From NCBI GenBank assembly GCA_937915375.1, contig CALDMO010000030.1, positions 49,105 through 113,104 of the forward strand: 64,000 bases of DNA, given 5' to 3'. This document shows positions 34,205 through 43,022 of the stretch, one piece after another (within the stretch, counting starts at the first letter, position 1; every line of letters starts with the position of its first letter). Source of the stretch: an uncultured Marvinbryantia sp. (GTDB lineage: Bacteria; Bacillota; Clostridia; Lachnospirales; Lachnospiraceae). The position numbers and the translations under genes are program-made. The notes beneath the pieces were generated by a model. It made no database searches. It saw nothing but the letters and a program-made list of their open reading frames with translations, and was not told the origin of the DNA.

Positions 34205-35602
34205 ATGCCTGATCTGACCATTCATCTGGAGGGAAATTCTTCCAGACCCTTGTATGAACAGATTTATGACTATATAAAAGAAGAAATTCAAAATGGAGGG
34301 CTGCCTTGCTGTCAAAGGCTGCCCTCTACCCGTAAATTGGCAAAAAATTTGGAAATCAGCCGTAGCACGGTGACACTGGCTTATGAGCAGCTCTTATCTG
34401 AGGGCTATATCGAAAACCGTCCCGGAAGCGGCTTTTATATTAAAAACCTGGAAGGACTCTATCGACTGCCAAAAGGAAGTACTTTGCAGATAACGGAAAA
34501 AGAGTGTGAAAAGCAGAGCTGGAAATATGATTTTTCTCCGGATGGCGTAGATCTTTCTAGCTTTCCGTACAATGTCTGGCGCAAGATTTCCAGAGGACTG
34601 CTGATGGAAAATAATGAAGCGTTGTATCGGTTGGGTGAAGCGGCGGGAGAGTTGGAATTGCGAGAAACGATTGCCTCTTATCTATATCAGGCCAGAGGAG
34701 TAAAATGTGTGCCGCAGCAGATTGTGGTCGGCGCCGGAAACGATTATCTGCTTATGCTTCTTGACGCTGTGTTTGGACAGAAGCACATCTATGCGCTGGA
34801 GGAGGTGTCTTACCGTAAGCCTTATCATATCTGGCAGGCGCTGGGACGGGAGGTTCGGACAGTAGATACGGATGCGCAGGGGATGAACGTGGAAAGCCTT
34901 GCAAAAAGCGGGGCGGATATTGCTTATGTGATGCCCTCCCATCATTATCCGTTAGGGACGGTCATGTCAGCGGGCAGGCGGCGTCAGCTTTTGAACTGGG
35001 CGGCGCAGGAGGAAGGTCGTTATATTATTGAAGATGATTATGATAGTGAGTTCCGCTACCGCGGAAGGCCGGTTCCGGCTTTAAAAGGCATGGACAGCAA
35101 CGAAAAGGTGATTTATATTGGAACCTTTTCAAAATCTCTGGCGCCGTCCATTCGCATCAGCTTTCTGGTGTTGCCGGAGAGTTTACGGCAGATATTTGAA
35201 AAACGAGGCAGTTGTTTTTCTTCTACTGTATCACGTATGGATCAAAAGATTCTGACTGCGTTTATCCGGGAAGGCTATTATGAACGCCATTTAAATCGGA
35301 TGCGGGCAATCTATAAGAACCGTCATGATATACTTCTGGAATCTTTGCGACCGCTTGCAGGAATCGTAAAGATATCAGGCGAATACGCTGGAACGCATCT
35401 GCTGCTGAACTTAAAGGATCACTTTACCGAAGAAGAGGCAATCAGACGGGCAAAGGAAAAAGGGGTCCGCGTTTACGGTCTCTCTTCTTATTACCTTGGA
35501 AAGGAAAAGCGAGAGCTGTCAACCCTGATTCTAGGCTATGCGAATATGGATGAAGAACATATCCGGGAGGCATGCGCAGGGCTGGCAGAAGCATATCTAT
35601 AA
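34205..35602 (+). CDS. MocR/PdxR-type regulator (GntR HTH plus aminotransferase domain)
   Basis: 465 residues. N-terminal GntR winged helix: RPLYEQIYDYIKEEI and LPSTRKLAKNLEISRSTVTLAYEQL. A class I aminotransferase-like domain follows from about 110, with the PLP lysine in YIGTFSKSLAPSIRISF and IIEDDYDSEFRY. Such proteins sense PLP or amino-group metabolites and control nearby genes, commonly PLP synthesis. No pdx gene is adjacent here, so the target is unknown. It starts 12 bp after glnS. Confidence 0.9.
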   Translation: MPDLTIHLEGNSSRPLYEQIYDYIKEEIQNGGLPCCQRLPSTRKLAKNLEISRSTVTLAYEQLLSEGYIENRPGSGFYIKNLEGLYRLPKGSTLQITEKECEKQSWKYDFSPDGVDLSSFPYNVWRKISRGLLMENNEALYRLGEAAGELELRETIASYLYQARGVKCVPQQIVVGAGNDYLLMLLDAVFGQKHIYALEEVSYRKPYHIWQALGREVRTVDTDAQGMNVESLAKSGADIAYVMPSHHYPLGTVMSAGRRRQLLNWAAQEEGRYIIEDDYDSEFRYRGRPVPALKGMDSNEKVIYIGTFSKSLAPSIRISFLVLPESLRQIFEKRGSCFSSTVSRMDQKILTAFIREGYYERHLNRMRAIYKNRHDILLESLRPLAGIVKISGEYAGTHLLLNLKDHFTEEEAIRRAKEKGVRVYGLSSYYLGKEKRELSTLILGYANMDEEHIREACAGLAEAYL

Positions 35603-35710
35603 CGTAGGCTGTAATGTGATTGCAATTTTGATGCGGGACTGTCATCGCATGTGAATCGGCAGGACAATAAATATAGTATAAAAACAGGGTTGAGAAAACA
35701 GGAGTAAAAA

Positions 35711-36295
35711 ATGGCATTTTATGACGCGTTGACAGAGTTTATTTTTGTAGAACACACACCGCAGAAGGCGGATTATATTTTTATCCCGGGAAGCGGTTAT
35801 GGGGAACTGGCAATCAAAGCAGCCGAATTGTACCGGCAGAAATTTGCGGATAAAATTGTTGTTTCAGGTAGATACAGTATCCTTGGAGATCGTTTTGAGG
35901 GACCGCTGTCCCCGGCAGCATATATCGGAGAGCATTACGAGACGGAGAGCGATTTCTTGGCGGCAGTCCTAACAGATCAAGGCGTGCCGAAGCAGGCGAT
36001 CTTGTGCGAGAAGCAGGCGACATATACGTATGAAAACGCGATCCGCACGCGAAATCTTTTAAAGCAGGAGCGGGTGAAAAGCGTGATTTTGGTCTGTCAG
36101 GCCTATCACGCCAGAAGAAGCCTTTTGTACTATCAGCAGCAGTTTCCGGAGACGGCATTTTACGTCTGTCCAGCAGTGACGCGTGAAATTACACGCGAAA
36201 ACTGGCATTTGGATGCGGGGAAAATTGATGTCGTGCTGGGAGAAGTTGAACGCTGCGGCAGTCAGTTTCATGAAATTATGAAAGAAGGGATATAA
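35711..36295 (+). CDS. YdcF-like protein (DUF218)
   Basis: 194 residues with the DUF218 pattern: ADYIFIPGSGYGELAIKAAEL, VVSGRYS, the TYENAIRTRNLL helix and SVILVCQAYHARRSLLYYQQQ. YdcF-type proteins bind SAM or nucleotides, and some act in envelope biogenesis; function here unknown. It is followed two bases later by the HAD phosphatase gene, so the two are probably cotranscribed. Confidence 0.83.
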   Translation: MAFYDALTEFIFVEHTPQKADYIFIPGSGYGELAIKAAELYRQKFADKIVVSGRYSILGDRFEGPLSPAAYIGEHYETESDFLAAVLTDQGVPKQAILCEKQATYTYENAIRTRNLLKQERVKSVILVCQAYHARRSLLYYQQQFPETAFYVCPAVTREITRENWHLDAGKIDVVLGEVERCGSQFHEIMKEGI

Positions 36296-36297
36296 AA

Positions 36298-36960
36298 ATG
36301 ATAAAGGCATGTATTTTCGATTGTGACGGTACCTTGCTGGATACGTTGGTGTCTATTATGTACTGTGCCAATCGGGCGCTGGCGGATTTTAATCTGCCGC
36401 AGTATGGTCCAAAGGAGTACAAGCAGTTCGTGGGAGAGGGCGCGCGCGTCTTGATGGAACGATGCCTGAAAAACGCGGGTGATGAAACCTGCCGAGATTT
36501 TGAGGCGGTGTTTTTGAGATACTGCACGTATTTTAAAAAAGATTGTATGTATGAGGTGAAACCGTATAAAGGGATCGTAGAATTGCTGCATACTTTAAAA
36601 GAAAACGGTATCCGTCTGGCAGTGCTTTCTAATAAACCGCATGAACAGACGGTAAAGGTGATTGCGGATTCATTTGATGACGGATTATTTGATTATGTGC
36701 TCGGACAAAAAGAAGAGATCAGACGTAAACCGGCGCCGGACGGCGCATTGCTGATTGCAAAAGAATTCGGCGTAACACCGCAGGAATGTCTTTATATCGG
36801 AGATACCGGGACGGATATGCAGACCGGGAATGCGGCAGGCATGCATAGCATCGGTGTGTTGTGGGGATTTCGGGATGAAAAAGAATTGAGAGAGAATCGG
36901 GCGGAATTGTTGGCGGAGCATCCGCGGGAGATCGCAGCGATGCTCACCAAATTCCGGTAA
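36298..36960 (+). CDS. HAD-superfamily phosphatase (Gph/PhoN-like)
   Basis: 220 residues of the phosphoglycolate-phosphatase-like HAD group. Motif I FDCDGTLLDT at residues 7-16, motif II VLSNKPHEQT, motif III lysine in RRKPAPDG, motif IV YIGDTGTDMQTGNAAG. The substrate is not determined; a phosphoglycolate or sugar phosphate is likely. The 3' end overlaps the convergent TraX-like gene by 17 nt. Confidence 0.9.
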   Translation: MIKACIFDCDGTLLDTLVSIMYCANRALADFNLPQYGPKEYKQFVGEGARVLMERCLKNAGDETCRDFEAVFLRYCTYFKKDCMYEVKPYKGIVELLHTLKENGIRLAVLSNKPHEQTVKVIADSFDDGLFDYVLGQKEEIRRKPAPDGALLIAKEFGVTPQECLYIGDTGTDMQTGNAAGMHSIGVLWGFRDEKELRENRAELLAEHPREIAAMLTKFR

Positions 36961-37687
36961 CAAAACGCTTGATAATGCCGAGCACGATCAGATGTATCGG
37001 ATAGAACCAGTAGTAGACATATTTCATCTGTCGGCCGCGTTTGCCATTATAGAGCCAGATCGGCAGAAAGGACAGCGGGGCGAATCTTTCCCAGGAAAAG
37101 GCGATAGCGCCGAAAAGTGCCTGGGCGTGCCGGTTTTTGCGTAGCACATATAAAAGTGTAATGATAAAAACACCTTTGTAGCCGTAATCTGTATATACTT
37201 CTCGGGCAAGAAACATGGCGGCTGCGGCAACTAGCGTCTGCAAAAGCAGGCAAAGAAACCATCCGGCATTGCCTTTTACGCGGTTTTCTTCCAGCCAGGA
37301 GAATGCCATCATGACGAAAAGTCCGAGCAGAAGTGTAAAATAGACATTCTGATGATGCCAGCTGAACAGCTCGGCTGCCAGACCAAAATCAAATGGTAGT
37401 TCAGAGATCAGCGCAAATACAAACAGCCGTCCGGCATACCGGGCGGCATTTCTTGTGTGCAGAAAGCCCTCAACTAACAGAAAACAGAAAATCGGAAACG
37501 CAAGCCTGCCGATATTGCGCATATGCGGATAAGCAGCAATACAAAATTCACGCAGAGCGGAGGTGCTTGGCAGAGAATACCGAAGCGGACCAATCACAGC
37601 CGCTCCGGTATGGTCGATCATCATAGTGATAATCGCGATTAGTTTTAAGGTGCTTCCGGTGATGAAAGGTTTGATAAATGAATGCAT
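36944..37687 (-). CDS. TraX-family membrane protein
   Basis: 247 residues with about seven to eight membrane segments. TraX hallmark features: KLIAIITMMIDHTGA at the N-terminus and FPIFCFLLVEGFLHT, plus the C-terminal YYWFYPIHLIVLGII. TraX acetylates F pilin, but most chromosomal homologues in Firmicutes have unknown acyltransferase-like roles. Three bp separate it from the PPIase lipoprotein gene, which is upstream on the same strand, so they form a likely operon. Confidence 0.87.
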   Translation of the reverse strand: MHSFIKPFITGSTLKLIAIITMMIDHTGAAVIGPLRYSLPSTSALREFCIAAYPHMRNIGRLAFPIFCFLLVEGFLHTRNAARYAGRLFVFALISELPFDFGLAAELFSWHHQNVYFTLLLGLFVMMAFSWLEENRVKGNAGWFLCLLLQTLVAAAAMFLAREVYTDYGYKGVFIITLLYVLRKNRHAQALFGAIAFSWERFAPLSFLPIWLYNGKRGRQMKYVYYWFYPIHLIVLGIIKRFVTGIW

Positions 37688-37690
37688 AAT

Positions 37691-38959
37691 TTATTCCGTT
37701 TCTGTTTCTTCTTCGATATCTTCAAAATCTGAACCGTCTATTTCTTCAAGATCAATGATCTCCATATCCTCATCTGCTGATGTTTCTTTGGATGATTCGT
37801 CTTCGCCAACATCCTCCATATAGAGTTCAGCATCTCCGTTTTCTTCGATAAATTCATCTTCCATCGGAAATGCATCTTCTTCGGAAATCTCGCCGTCTTC
37901 TCCATATTCGTCGCTGTAGTATTCTTCGCTTGGGATATCGTTGAAGGTACAGTTTTCAGCAAGGAAATCCAGAACCTTCTGATATAGAACATTGTAGCGC
38001 AGCTGATCCAGATCACTGTTTTCTTTTAATTCTTCTATGGATTCATATTCGGAATATGGAAGTTCCTCTTCTAAAGAAGCGTCAAGTTCTTCGTTGCTGA
38101 CAGAGACTTTTTCCTTGCGGGCAATTTCATTTACAACCATCTTTTCTGTGACGGAATCGATAATGACTGCTTCGGTATCGTAATCTTCGCCGAACATCTC
38201 GGAAACGTCGGAAACACCGAACATTTCCGCAAACGCCTGATTTTCAGATTCCATCTGCGCTTTGCATTCCTCATAGAGTTCTTCCGGATAGTCTTTGACG
38301 GTTGCGTTTCCAATCGCCTGGTAGAGCGCGCTTTCGCAGGCAGTCATATGGGAGTCTTCATCACTCATGCCCTGCAGTTCATCCTTCAGCGAGGACTCAT
38401 ATTCGGCAGTAGTAGCGTAGCCGTAATTTTCAGAAACATAAGCATCATTATATTCCGGCATATCCACTTGATAAATTGTATTTAGGGTAACAGAAAAGAT
38501 GGCGTCTTTTCCATCAAGTTCTCCATCGTAATCTTCCGGGAAGGTGATGGGGATTTCTTTCGTATCTCCGGCTGACATGCCGATAATGCCGTCCTCGAAT
38601 CCGTCTACAAAGAAAGAATCACTGCCAAGTTCCATTTCATATTCCACAGCGGAACCGCCGTCAAATTCTTCTCCGTCGATTGTGCCGGTGTAATCAATGC
38701 TGACTACATCGCCTTTTTTGGCGCCGCGGTCGGTAATTTCTGTGTACTGGGCATCGTAGCCTAGGTTTGCTTCGATTTCCGCTTTGACATCCTCATCGGT
38801 AATTGTTGTGACTATACGGTCTACATATAGATTTTTGTAATCGCCGAGGGTGACGTATTTGGAGTAGTTTTTTGCGGAGCCGTCTTTGCCGCATCCGGAA
38901 AGGAAAAGAGAAGCCGCCGCAGAAAATAATAGAATTTTTGTTACGTTTGTTTTTTTCAT
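37691..38959 (-). CDS. Trigger-factor-like FKBP-type PPIase lipoprotein with an acidic tail
   Basis: 422 residues. Signal peptide with lipobox LFLSGCG (Cys23). FKBP-like domain at about 75-165: GDVVSIDYTGTIDGEEFDGG, FVDGFEDGIIGMSAGDTKEI. A trigger-factor C-terminal-like helical region spans about 165-330. The last 85 or so residues are dominated by Asp and Glu. It is likely a surface-attached folding catalyst for secreted proteins. It is divergently placed 160 bp from the SCIFF peptide gene. Confidence 0.87.
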   Translation of the reverse strand: MKKTNVTKILLFSAAASLFLSGCGKDGSAKNYSKYVTLGDYKNLYVDRIVTTITDEDVKAEIEANLGYDAQYTEITDRGAKKGDVVSIDYTGTIDGEEFDGGSAVEYEMELGSDSFFVDGFEDGIIGMSAGDTKEIPITFPEDYDGELDGKDAIFSVTLNTIYQVDMPEYNDAYVSENYGYATTAEYESSLKDELQGMSDEDSHMTACESALYQAIGNATVKDYPEELYEECKAQMESENQAFAEMFGVSDVSEMFGEDYDTEAVIIDSVTEKMVVNEIARKEKVSVSNEELDASLEEELPYSEYESIEELKENSDLDQLRYNVLYQKVLDFLAENCTFNDIPSEEYYSDEYGEDGEISEEDAFPMEDEFIEENGDAELYMEDVGEDESSKETSADEDMEIIDLEEIDGSDFEDIEEETETE

Positions 38960-39057
38960 AGGTAAGTCCTTTCTATAAAATATGATTGACTATGATAAAC
39001 AGTATAGCATGAATTTATGACGCTTGTGTGTAATTTTTTAGAAAATGAAAAAAAACA

Positions 39058-39086
39058 TTGAGATTAAGAAGGAAGCGTGTTATACT
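39058..39086 (+). promoter_or_regulatory. Promoter of the SCIFF peptide gene
   Basis: TTGAGA (39058-39063), 17-bp spacer, TATACT (39081-39086), 33 bp before the ATG. GTTAGGAGGAG gives a strong ribosome site. Confidence 0.8.
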
Positions 39087-39119
39087 GTATAAAGCGAAAA
39101 TATGTTAGGAGGAGTGGCT

Positions 39120-39263
39120 ATGAAGCACATCAAGACATTAAATACACAGAGTTTACAGAATACTTTGAAAAAAGGCGGTTGCGGCGAATGTCAGACATCC
39201 TGCCAGTCAGCTTGTAAAACTTCCTGCACAGTAGGAAATCAGAGCTGTGAAAATCACAAATAA
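39120..39263 (+). CDS. scfA: SCIFF ranthipeptide precursor (six cysteines in forty-five)
   Basis: 47-residue precursor peptide too short for ordinary gene calling. N-terminal leader MKHIKTLNTQSLQNTLKKGG, then a core with exactly six cysteines at positions 21, 24, 28, 32, 36 and 43 (CGEC-QTSC-QSAC-KTSC). This is the conserved SCIFF family. The adjacent radical SAM enzyme installs thioether crosslinks. In the C. thermocellum homologue the bond joins Cys32 to a threonine at 37 (recalled); both residues are present here at the same numbers. The peptide is ribosomally made and its mature function is not established; a signalling role has been suggested in clostridia. Confidence 0.96.
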   Translation: MKHIKTLNTQSLQNTLKKGGCGECQTSCQSACKTSCTVGNQSCENHK

Positions 39264-39272
39264 GTAATCAGT

Positions 39273-39303
39273 AATAAGCAGCGAAATTGCTTCGCTGCTT
39301 ATT
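39273..39303 (+). terminator. Hairpin between the SCIFF gene and its maturase
   Basis: Perfect 13-bp arms AATAAGCAGCGAA / TTCGCTGCTTATT with a 5-nt loop. No T-run follows, so it probably attenuates readthrough or protects the abundant peptide mRNA 3' end, letting a little transcription continue to the maturase. Confidence 0.7.
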
Positions 39304-39360
39304 ATACGTATGGAACCGTATAAACGGACAGAAATATGCAGTAGAAATGGGAGTGAAAAG

Positions 39361-40728
39361 GTGATTCACCAGTATAAAAATAATGGATATAATATTGTTC
39401 TGGATACCAACAGCGGTGCGGTTCATGTCGTGGACGACATGGTATACGAAGTAATCGCACTTTTAGACCAGAAGAAAACGCCCGCAGAAATTACGGATGA
39501 ACTGGGCGGACGCTATCCGAAACAAGATGTGGAGGAAGCGTTAGCGGAATGTGAAGAATTAAAGGCCGCCGGTCAGCTTTTTACAGAGGATATTTATAAA
39601 GACGCGATCATTGATTTTAAAAAGAGGCAGACGGTTGTAAAAGCGCTTTGTCTCCATATTGCGCACGATTGTAATCTTGCCTGCAAGTATTGTTTTGCGG
39701 AAGAAGGCGAGTATCACGGCAGACGCGCGCTGATGAGTTTTGAAGTCGGTAAAAAGGCTCTCGATTTTCTGATTGCCAATTCCGGCAGCAGACGTAATCT
39801 GGAAGTAGACTTTTTTGGCGGCGAGCCACTGATGAACTGGCAGGTAGTAAAAGACCTTGTTAAATATGGAAGAGAGCAGGAAAAGCTGCATGATAAAAAT
39901 TTCCGTTTTACGCTGACGACAAACGGCGTATTATTAAACGACGAGATCATGGAGTTCTGCAATCAAGAGATGGCGAATGTGGTGCTTAGTATTGACGGAA
40001 GAAAAGAGATTAATGATAAGATGCGTCCGTTCCGCGGCGGAAAAGGCAGTTATGATCTGATCATTCCGAAGTTCAAAAAGTTTGCTGACAGCCGCAATCA
40101 GCAGAAATACTATGTACGCGGTACGTTTACCAGAAATAATCTTGATTTTGCGGAGGATGTGCTGCATTTGGCAGATCTTGGCTTTGAACAGATTTCTGTA
40201 GAGCCGGTGGTTGCGCAGCCGGAAGAAGATTATGCGCTTCGTGAAGAAGACATTCCGGTTATCTGCGCGGAATATGATAAGCTTGCCAAAGAGATGATCA
40301 AACGAGAAAAAGAGGGAAGAGGCTTTACTTTCTTCCATTTTATGCTCGATTTGACCGGCGGGCCGTGTGTATACAAACGGTTATCGGGATGCGGTTCAGG
40401 TACAGAATATCTGGCGGTAACGCCGTGGGGAGATCTCTATCCGTGCCATCAGTTTGTAGGCGAAGAAAAATTCCTGATGGGAAATGTGGATGAGGGTATT
40501 ACCAGAACAGATCTGCAGGATGAATTTAAGTGCTGTAATGTTTATGCAAAGGAAAAATGCCGCGATTGTTTTGCGAGATTTTATTGCAGCGGCGGATGTG
40601 CGGCAAATTCTTATAATTTCCATGGTCATATCAATGATGCATACGATATTGGCTGTGAATTACAGCGTAAGCGTGTGGAATGCGCGATCATGATCAAGGC
40701 GGCGCTTTCAGACGGCGCTGAACAGTAA
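39361..40728 (+). CDS. scfB: SCIFF peptide radical SAM maturase
   Basis: 455 residues from a GTG start at 39361. The start is chosen because GGGAG sits 8 nt upstream and IHQYKNNGYNIVLDTNSGAV is the family N-terminus; an ATG at 39310 would add 17 residues. N-terminal PqqD/RRE-like recognition region (1-90), radical SAM CxxxCxxC in HDCNLACKYCFAEEG near residue 107, and a C-terminal SPASM domain with multiple cysteines for auxiliary 4Fe-4S clusters (CGSGTEYLAVTP...YPCH, CRDC, YCSGGCA). Forms Cys-to-carbon thioethers in the precursor. Directly followed by secDF. Confidence 0.95.
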   Translation: MIHQYKNNGYNIVLDTNSGAVHVVDDMVYEVIALLDQKKTPAEITDELGGRYPKQDVEEALAECEELKAAGQLFTEDIYKDAIIDFKKRQTVVKALCLHIAHDCNLACKYCFAEEGEYHGRRALMSFEVGKKALDFLIANSGSRRNLEVDFFGGEPLMNWQVVKDLVKYGREQEKLHDKNFRFTLTTNGVLLNDEIMEFCNQEMANVVLSIDGRKEINDKMRPFRGGKGSYDLIIPKFKKFADSRNQQKYYVRGTFTRNNLDFAEDVLHLADLGFEQISVEPVVAQPEEDYALREEDIPVICAEYDKLAKEMIKREKEGRGFTFFHFMLDLTGGPCVYKRLSGCGSGTEYLAVTPWGDLYPCHQFVGEEKFLMGNVDEGITRTDLQDEFKCCNVYAKEKCRDCFARFYCSGGCAANSYNFHGHINDAYDIGCELQRKRVECAIMIKAALSDGAEQ

Positions 40729-40756
40729 ACGCCGAAACAGAAAAGAGGAAAAGAAA

Positions 40757-42904
40757 ATGAATAAGAATAAATCACTTGCTGTTGTGATTTCGGCAGTGCT
40801 GCTTATTATTCTGCTGGGATTCACTACGATAGTCGGTTTTGGACCGACTGGTACGGGAGCAGCCAGGAATATTGTCCTTGGTCTTGACCTTTCCGGCGGT
40901 GTCAGTATTACATACGGTGCGGTCGGTGAAGAGGAACCGTCTGCGGAGGATATGAAAGATACGGTATACAAGCTGCAGCAGCGTGTGGCCGGATATAGTA
41001 CGGAGGCACAGGTTTATCAGGAGGGATCGGATCGTATCAACATTGAGATTCCGGGAGTATCCGATGCAAACGCGATTTTAGAAGAACTCGGAAAACCGGG
41101 TTCCTTGTCCTTTGAACTGGAGGACGGAACAGTTGTATTGGAAGGAACTGATGTGGAGACAGCCAGAGCCGGCACGAGCCCGGACAGCATGGGCAACAGC
41201 CAGGACGTGGTAGAGTTGGTTATGACCGATGAAGGTGCGAAAAAATTTGCCGATGCCACCCGTGAAAATATCGGTAAAATTATTTACATTGTTTATGATG
41301 GCGATGTAATCAGCAGCCCGGTTGTACAAAGCGCGATCACGGAGGGTACGGCGCAGATTACTGGTATGGCGGATCATGAGGAGGCGGAAAGACTGGCATC
41401 TTCTATTCGTATTGGTTCTCTATCTTTGGAACTGGAAGAACTGCGTTCAAACGTAGTCGGCGCACAGCTCGGGCAGAAAGCAATTTCTACCAGTGTGACC
41501 GCAGGCGCAGTCGGTCTGGTATTGGTGATGATTTTTATGAGTGCGGTATATTTGGTGCCGGGTATGGTGGCCAGTGTATCTCTGCTGATCTATACAGGAC
41601 TGGTGCTTATTTCCCTAAATGCCTTTGACCTGACATTGACACTTGCGGGTATTGCCGGTATTATTCTTTCTATCGGTATGGCAGTGGATGCAAATGTTAT
41701 TATCTATGCGCGTATCCGTGAGGAGATCGCGTCCGAAAAAACGGTCAGAAATGCGATCAAGGTCGGTTTCCAGAAGGCTCTTTCCGCGATTCTGGACGGC
41801 AATATTACAACGCTGATTGCGGCGGCGGTTCTTGCATGGAAGGGAACTGGAAGCATTCAGGGCTTTGCGCAGACGCTTGCACTTGGTATTGTACTTTCTA
41901 TGTTTACGGCGTTGGTAATTTCCAGGTTGTTGATCAATGCTGTTTACACACTGGGTGTAAGAGATGAAAAATATTACGGTAAAGCAAAACAGGTAAAGGC
42001 AATCAATTTCGTCGGCAAGAGAAAATTGTTTTTCCTTATTTCCCTGGTACTGATCCTGAGCGGACCGGCAGCAATGCTGATGCACAACGCAAAGGACGGC
42101 AAAGTGTTAAATTACAGTCTTGAATTTATGGGCGGTACGTCTACAACGGTTACCTTCAATGAGGATTACTCGATTGAGGAATTGGAAGCAGAGGTAAAAC
42201 CGGTAGTTCAGAAAGTAACCGGTGACGCCAATATTCAGATGCAGAAAGTGACTGGTTCCAATCAGGTTATCATCAAAACAAGAGAGTTATCTGTTGATGA
42301 ACGTGAGGAGATGGAAGCAAAACTGGTAGAGGGCTTTTCTATTGACGCTAGTCTGATGACGACCGAAAGCATTTCTTCCACAGTCAGCAGCGAGATGAAG
42401 AGTGATGCGATCATCGCAGTAACAATAGCTACCATTTTGATGCTGTTTTATATCTGGTTCCGATTCAGTGACATCCGTTTTGCGACAAGCGCAGTAGTTG
42501 CTCTGCTGCATGATGTGCTGGTAGTTCTGGCCTGCTACGCAATCGTATGGATCAGTGTCGGTAATACCTTCATTGCCTGTATGCTGACGATTGTCGGATA
42601 CTCGATCAACGCGACTATTGTTATTTTCGACCGTATCCGTGAGAATCTCAAGGAGATGTCCAAGAAAGATACGATCGAGAATGTGGTAAACGTAAGTATT
42701 ACACAGACGCTGACCAGAAGTATTTATACGTCGGTTACTACCTTCATTATGGTTGCGGTATTGTATATTATGGGTGTCAGCGCGATCCGCGAATTTGCAT
42801 TTCCGCTGATGGTTGGTATTATCTGCGGCGGATATTCTTCCGTATGTATTACAGGCCCGCTGTGGTTTGTCATGAAAGATAAAATCAAAGGAAAAGAAAA
42901 ATAA
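40757..42904 (+). CDS. secDF: Protein translocase subunit SecDF, fused
   Basis: 715-residue fusion of SecD and SecF, RND-type proteins that use the proton gradient to help complete Sec export. SecD half: GLDLSGGVSITY near residue 43, a large extracytoplasmic domain, then membrane segments 2-6 (about 240-400). SecF half starts near 415: LEFMGGTSTTVTF and VNVSITQTLTRSIYTSVTT. Twelve membrane segments in total. Adjacent to the SCIFF pair, as in many clostridia (recalled). Confidence 0.94.
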   Translation: MNKNKSLAVVISAVLLIILLGFTTIVGFGPTGTGAARNIVLGLDLSGGVSITYGAVGEEEPSAEDMKDTVYKLQQRVAGYSTEAQVYQEGSDRINIEIPGVSDANAILEELGKPGSLSFELEDGTVVLEGTDVETARAGTSPDSMGNSQDVVELVMTDEGAKKFADATRENIGKIIYIVYDGDVISSPVVQSAITEGTAQITGMADHEEAERLASSIRIGSLSLELEELRSNVVGAQLGQKAISTSVTAGAVGLVLVMIFMSAVYLVPGMVASVSLLIYTGLVLISLNAFDLTLTLAGIAGIILSIGMAVDANVIIYARIREEIASEKTVRNAIKVGFQKALSAILDGNITTLIAAAVLAWKGTGSIQGFAQTLALGIVLSMFTALVISRLLINAVYTLGVRDEKYYGKAKQVKAINFVGKRKLFFLISLVLILSGPAAMLMHNAKDGKVLNYSLEFMGGTSTTVTFNEDYSIEELEAEVKPVVQKVTGDANIQMQKVTGSNQVIIKTRELSVDEREEMEAKLVEGFSIDASLMTTESISSTVSSEMKSDAIIAVTIATILMLFYIWFRFSDIRFATSAVVALLHDVLVVLACYAIVWISVGNTFIACMLTIVGYSINATIVIFDRIRENLKEMSKKDTIENVVNVSITQTLTRSIYTSVTTFIMVAVLYIMGVSAIREFAFPLMVGIICGGYSSVCITGPLWFVMKDKIKGKEK

Positions 42905-42912
42905 TTTTCATG

Positions 42913-42942
42913 AAGGCCGGGCATTTTGCCCGGTCGTTTTGT
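42913..42942 (+). terminator. Terminator after secDF
   Basis: GCCGGGCA / TGCCCGGT-type stem with TTT loop, followed by CGTTTT, 10 bp after the secDF stop. Confidence 0.8.
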
Positions 42943-43022
42943 ATCTTTCTATAAAAGATATAAAATATTTCACAGAGGGATAGAAATTCAATGACAAAGA
43001 CTTTACAAAACAGAGGTACGAC

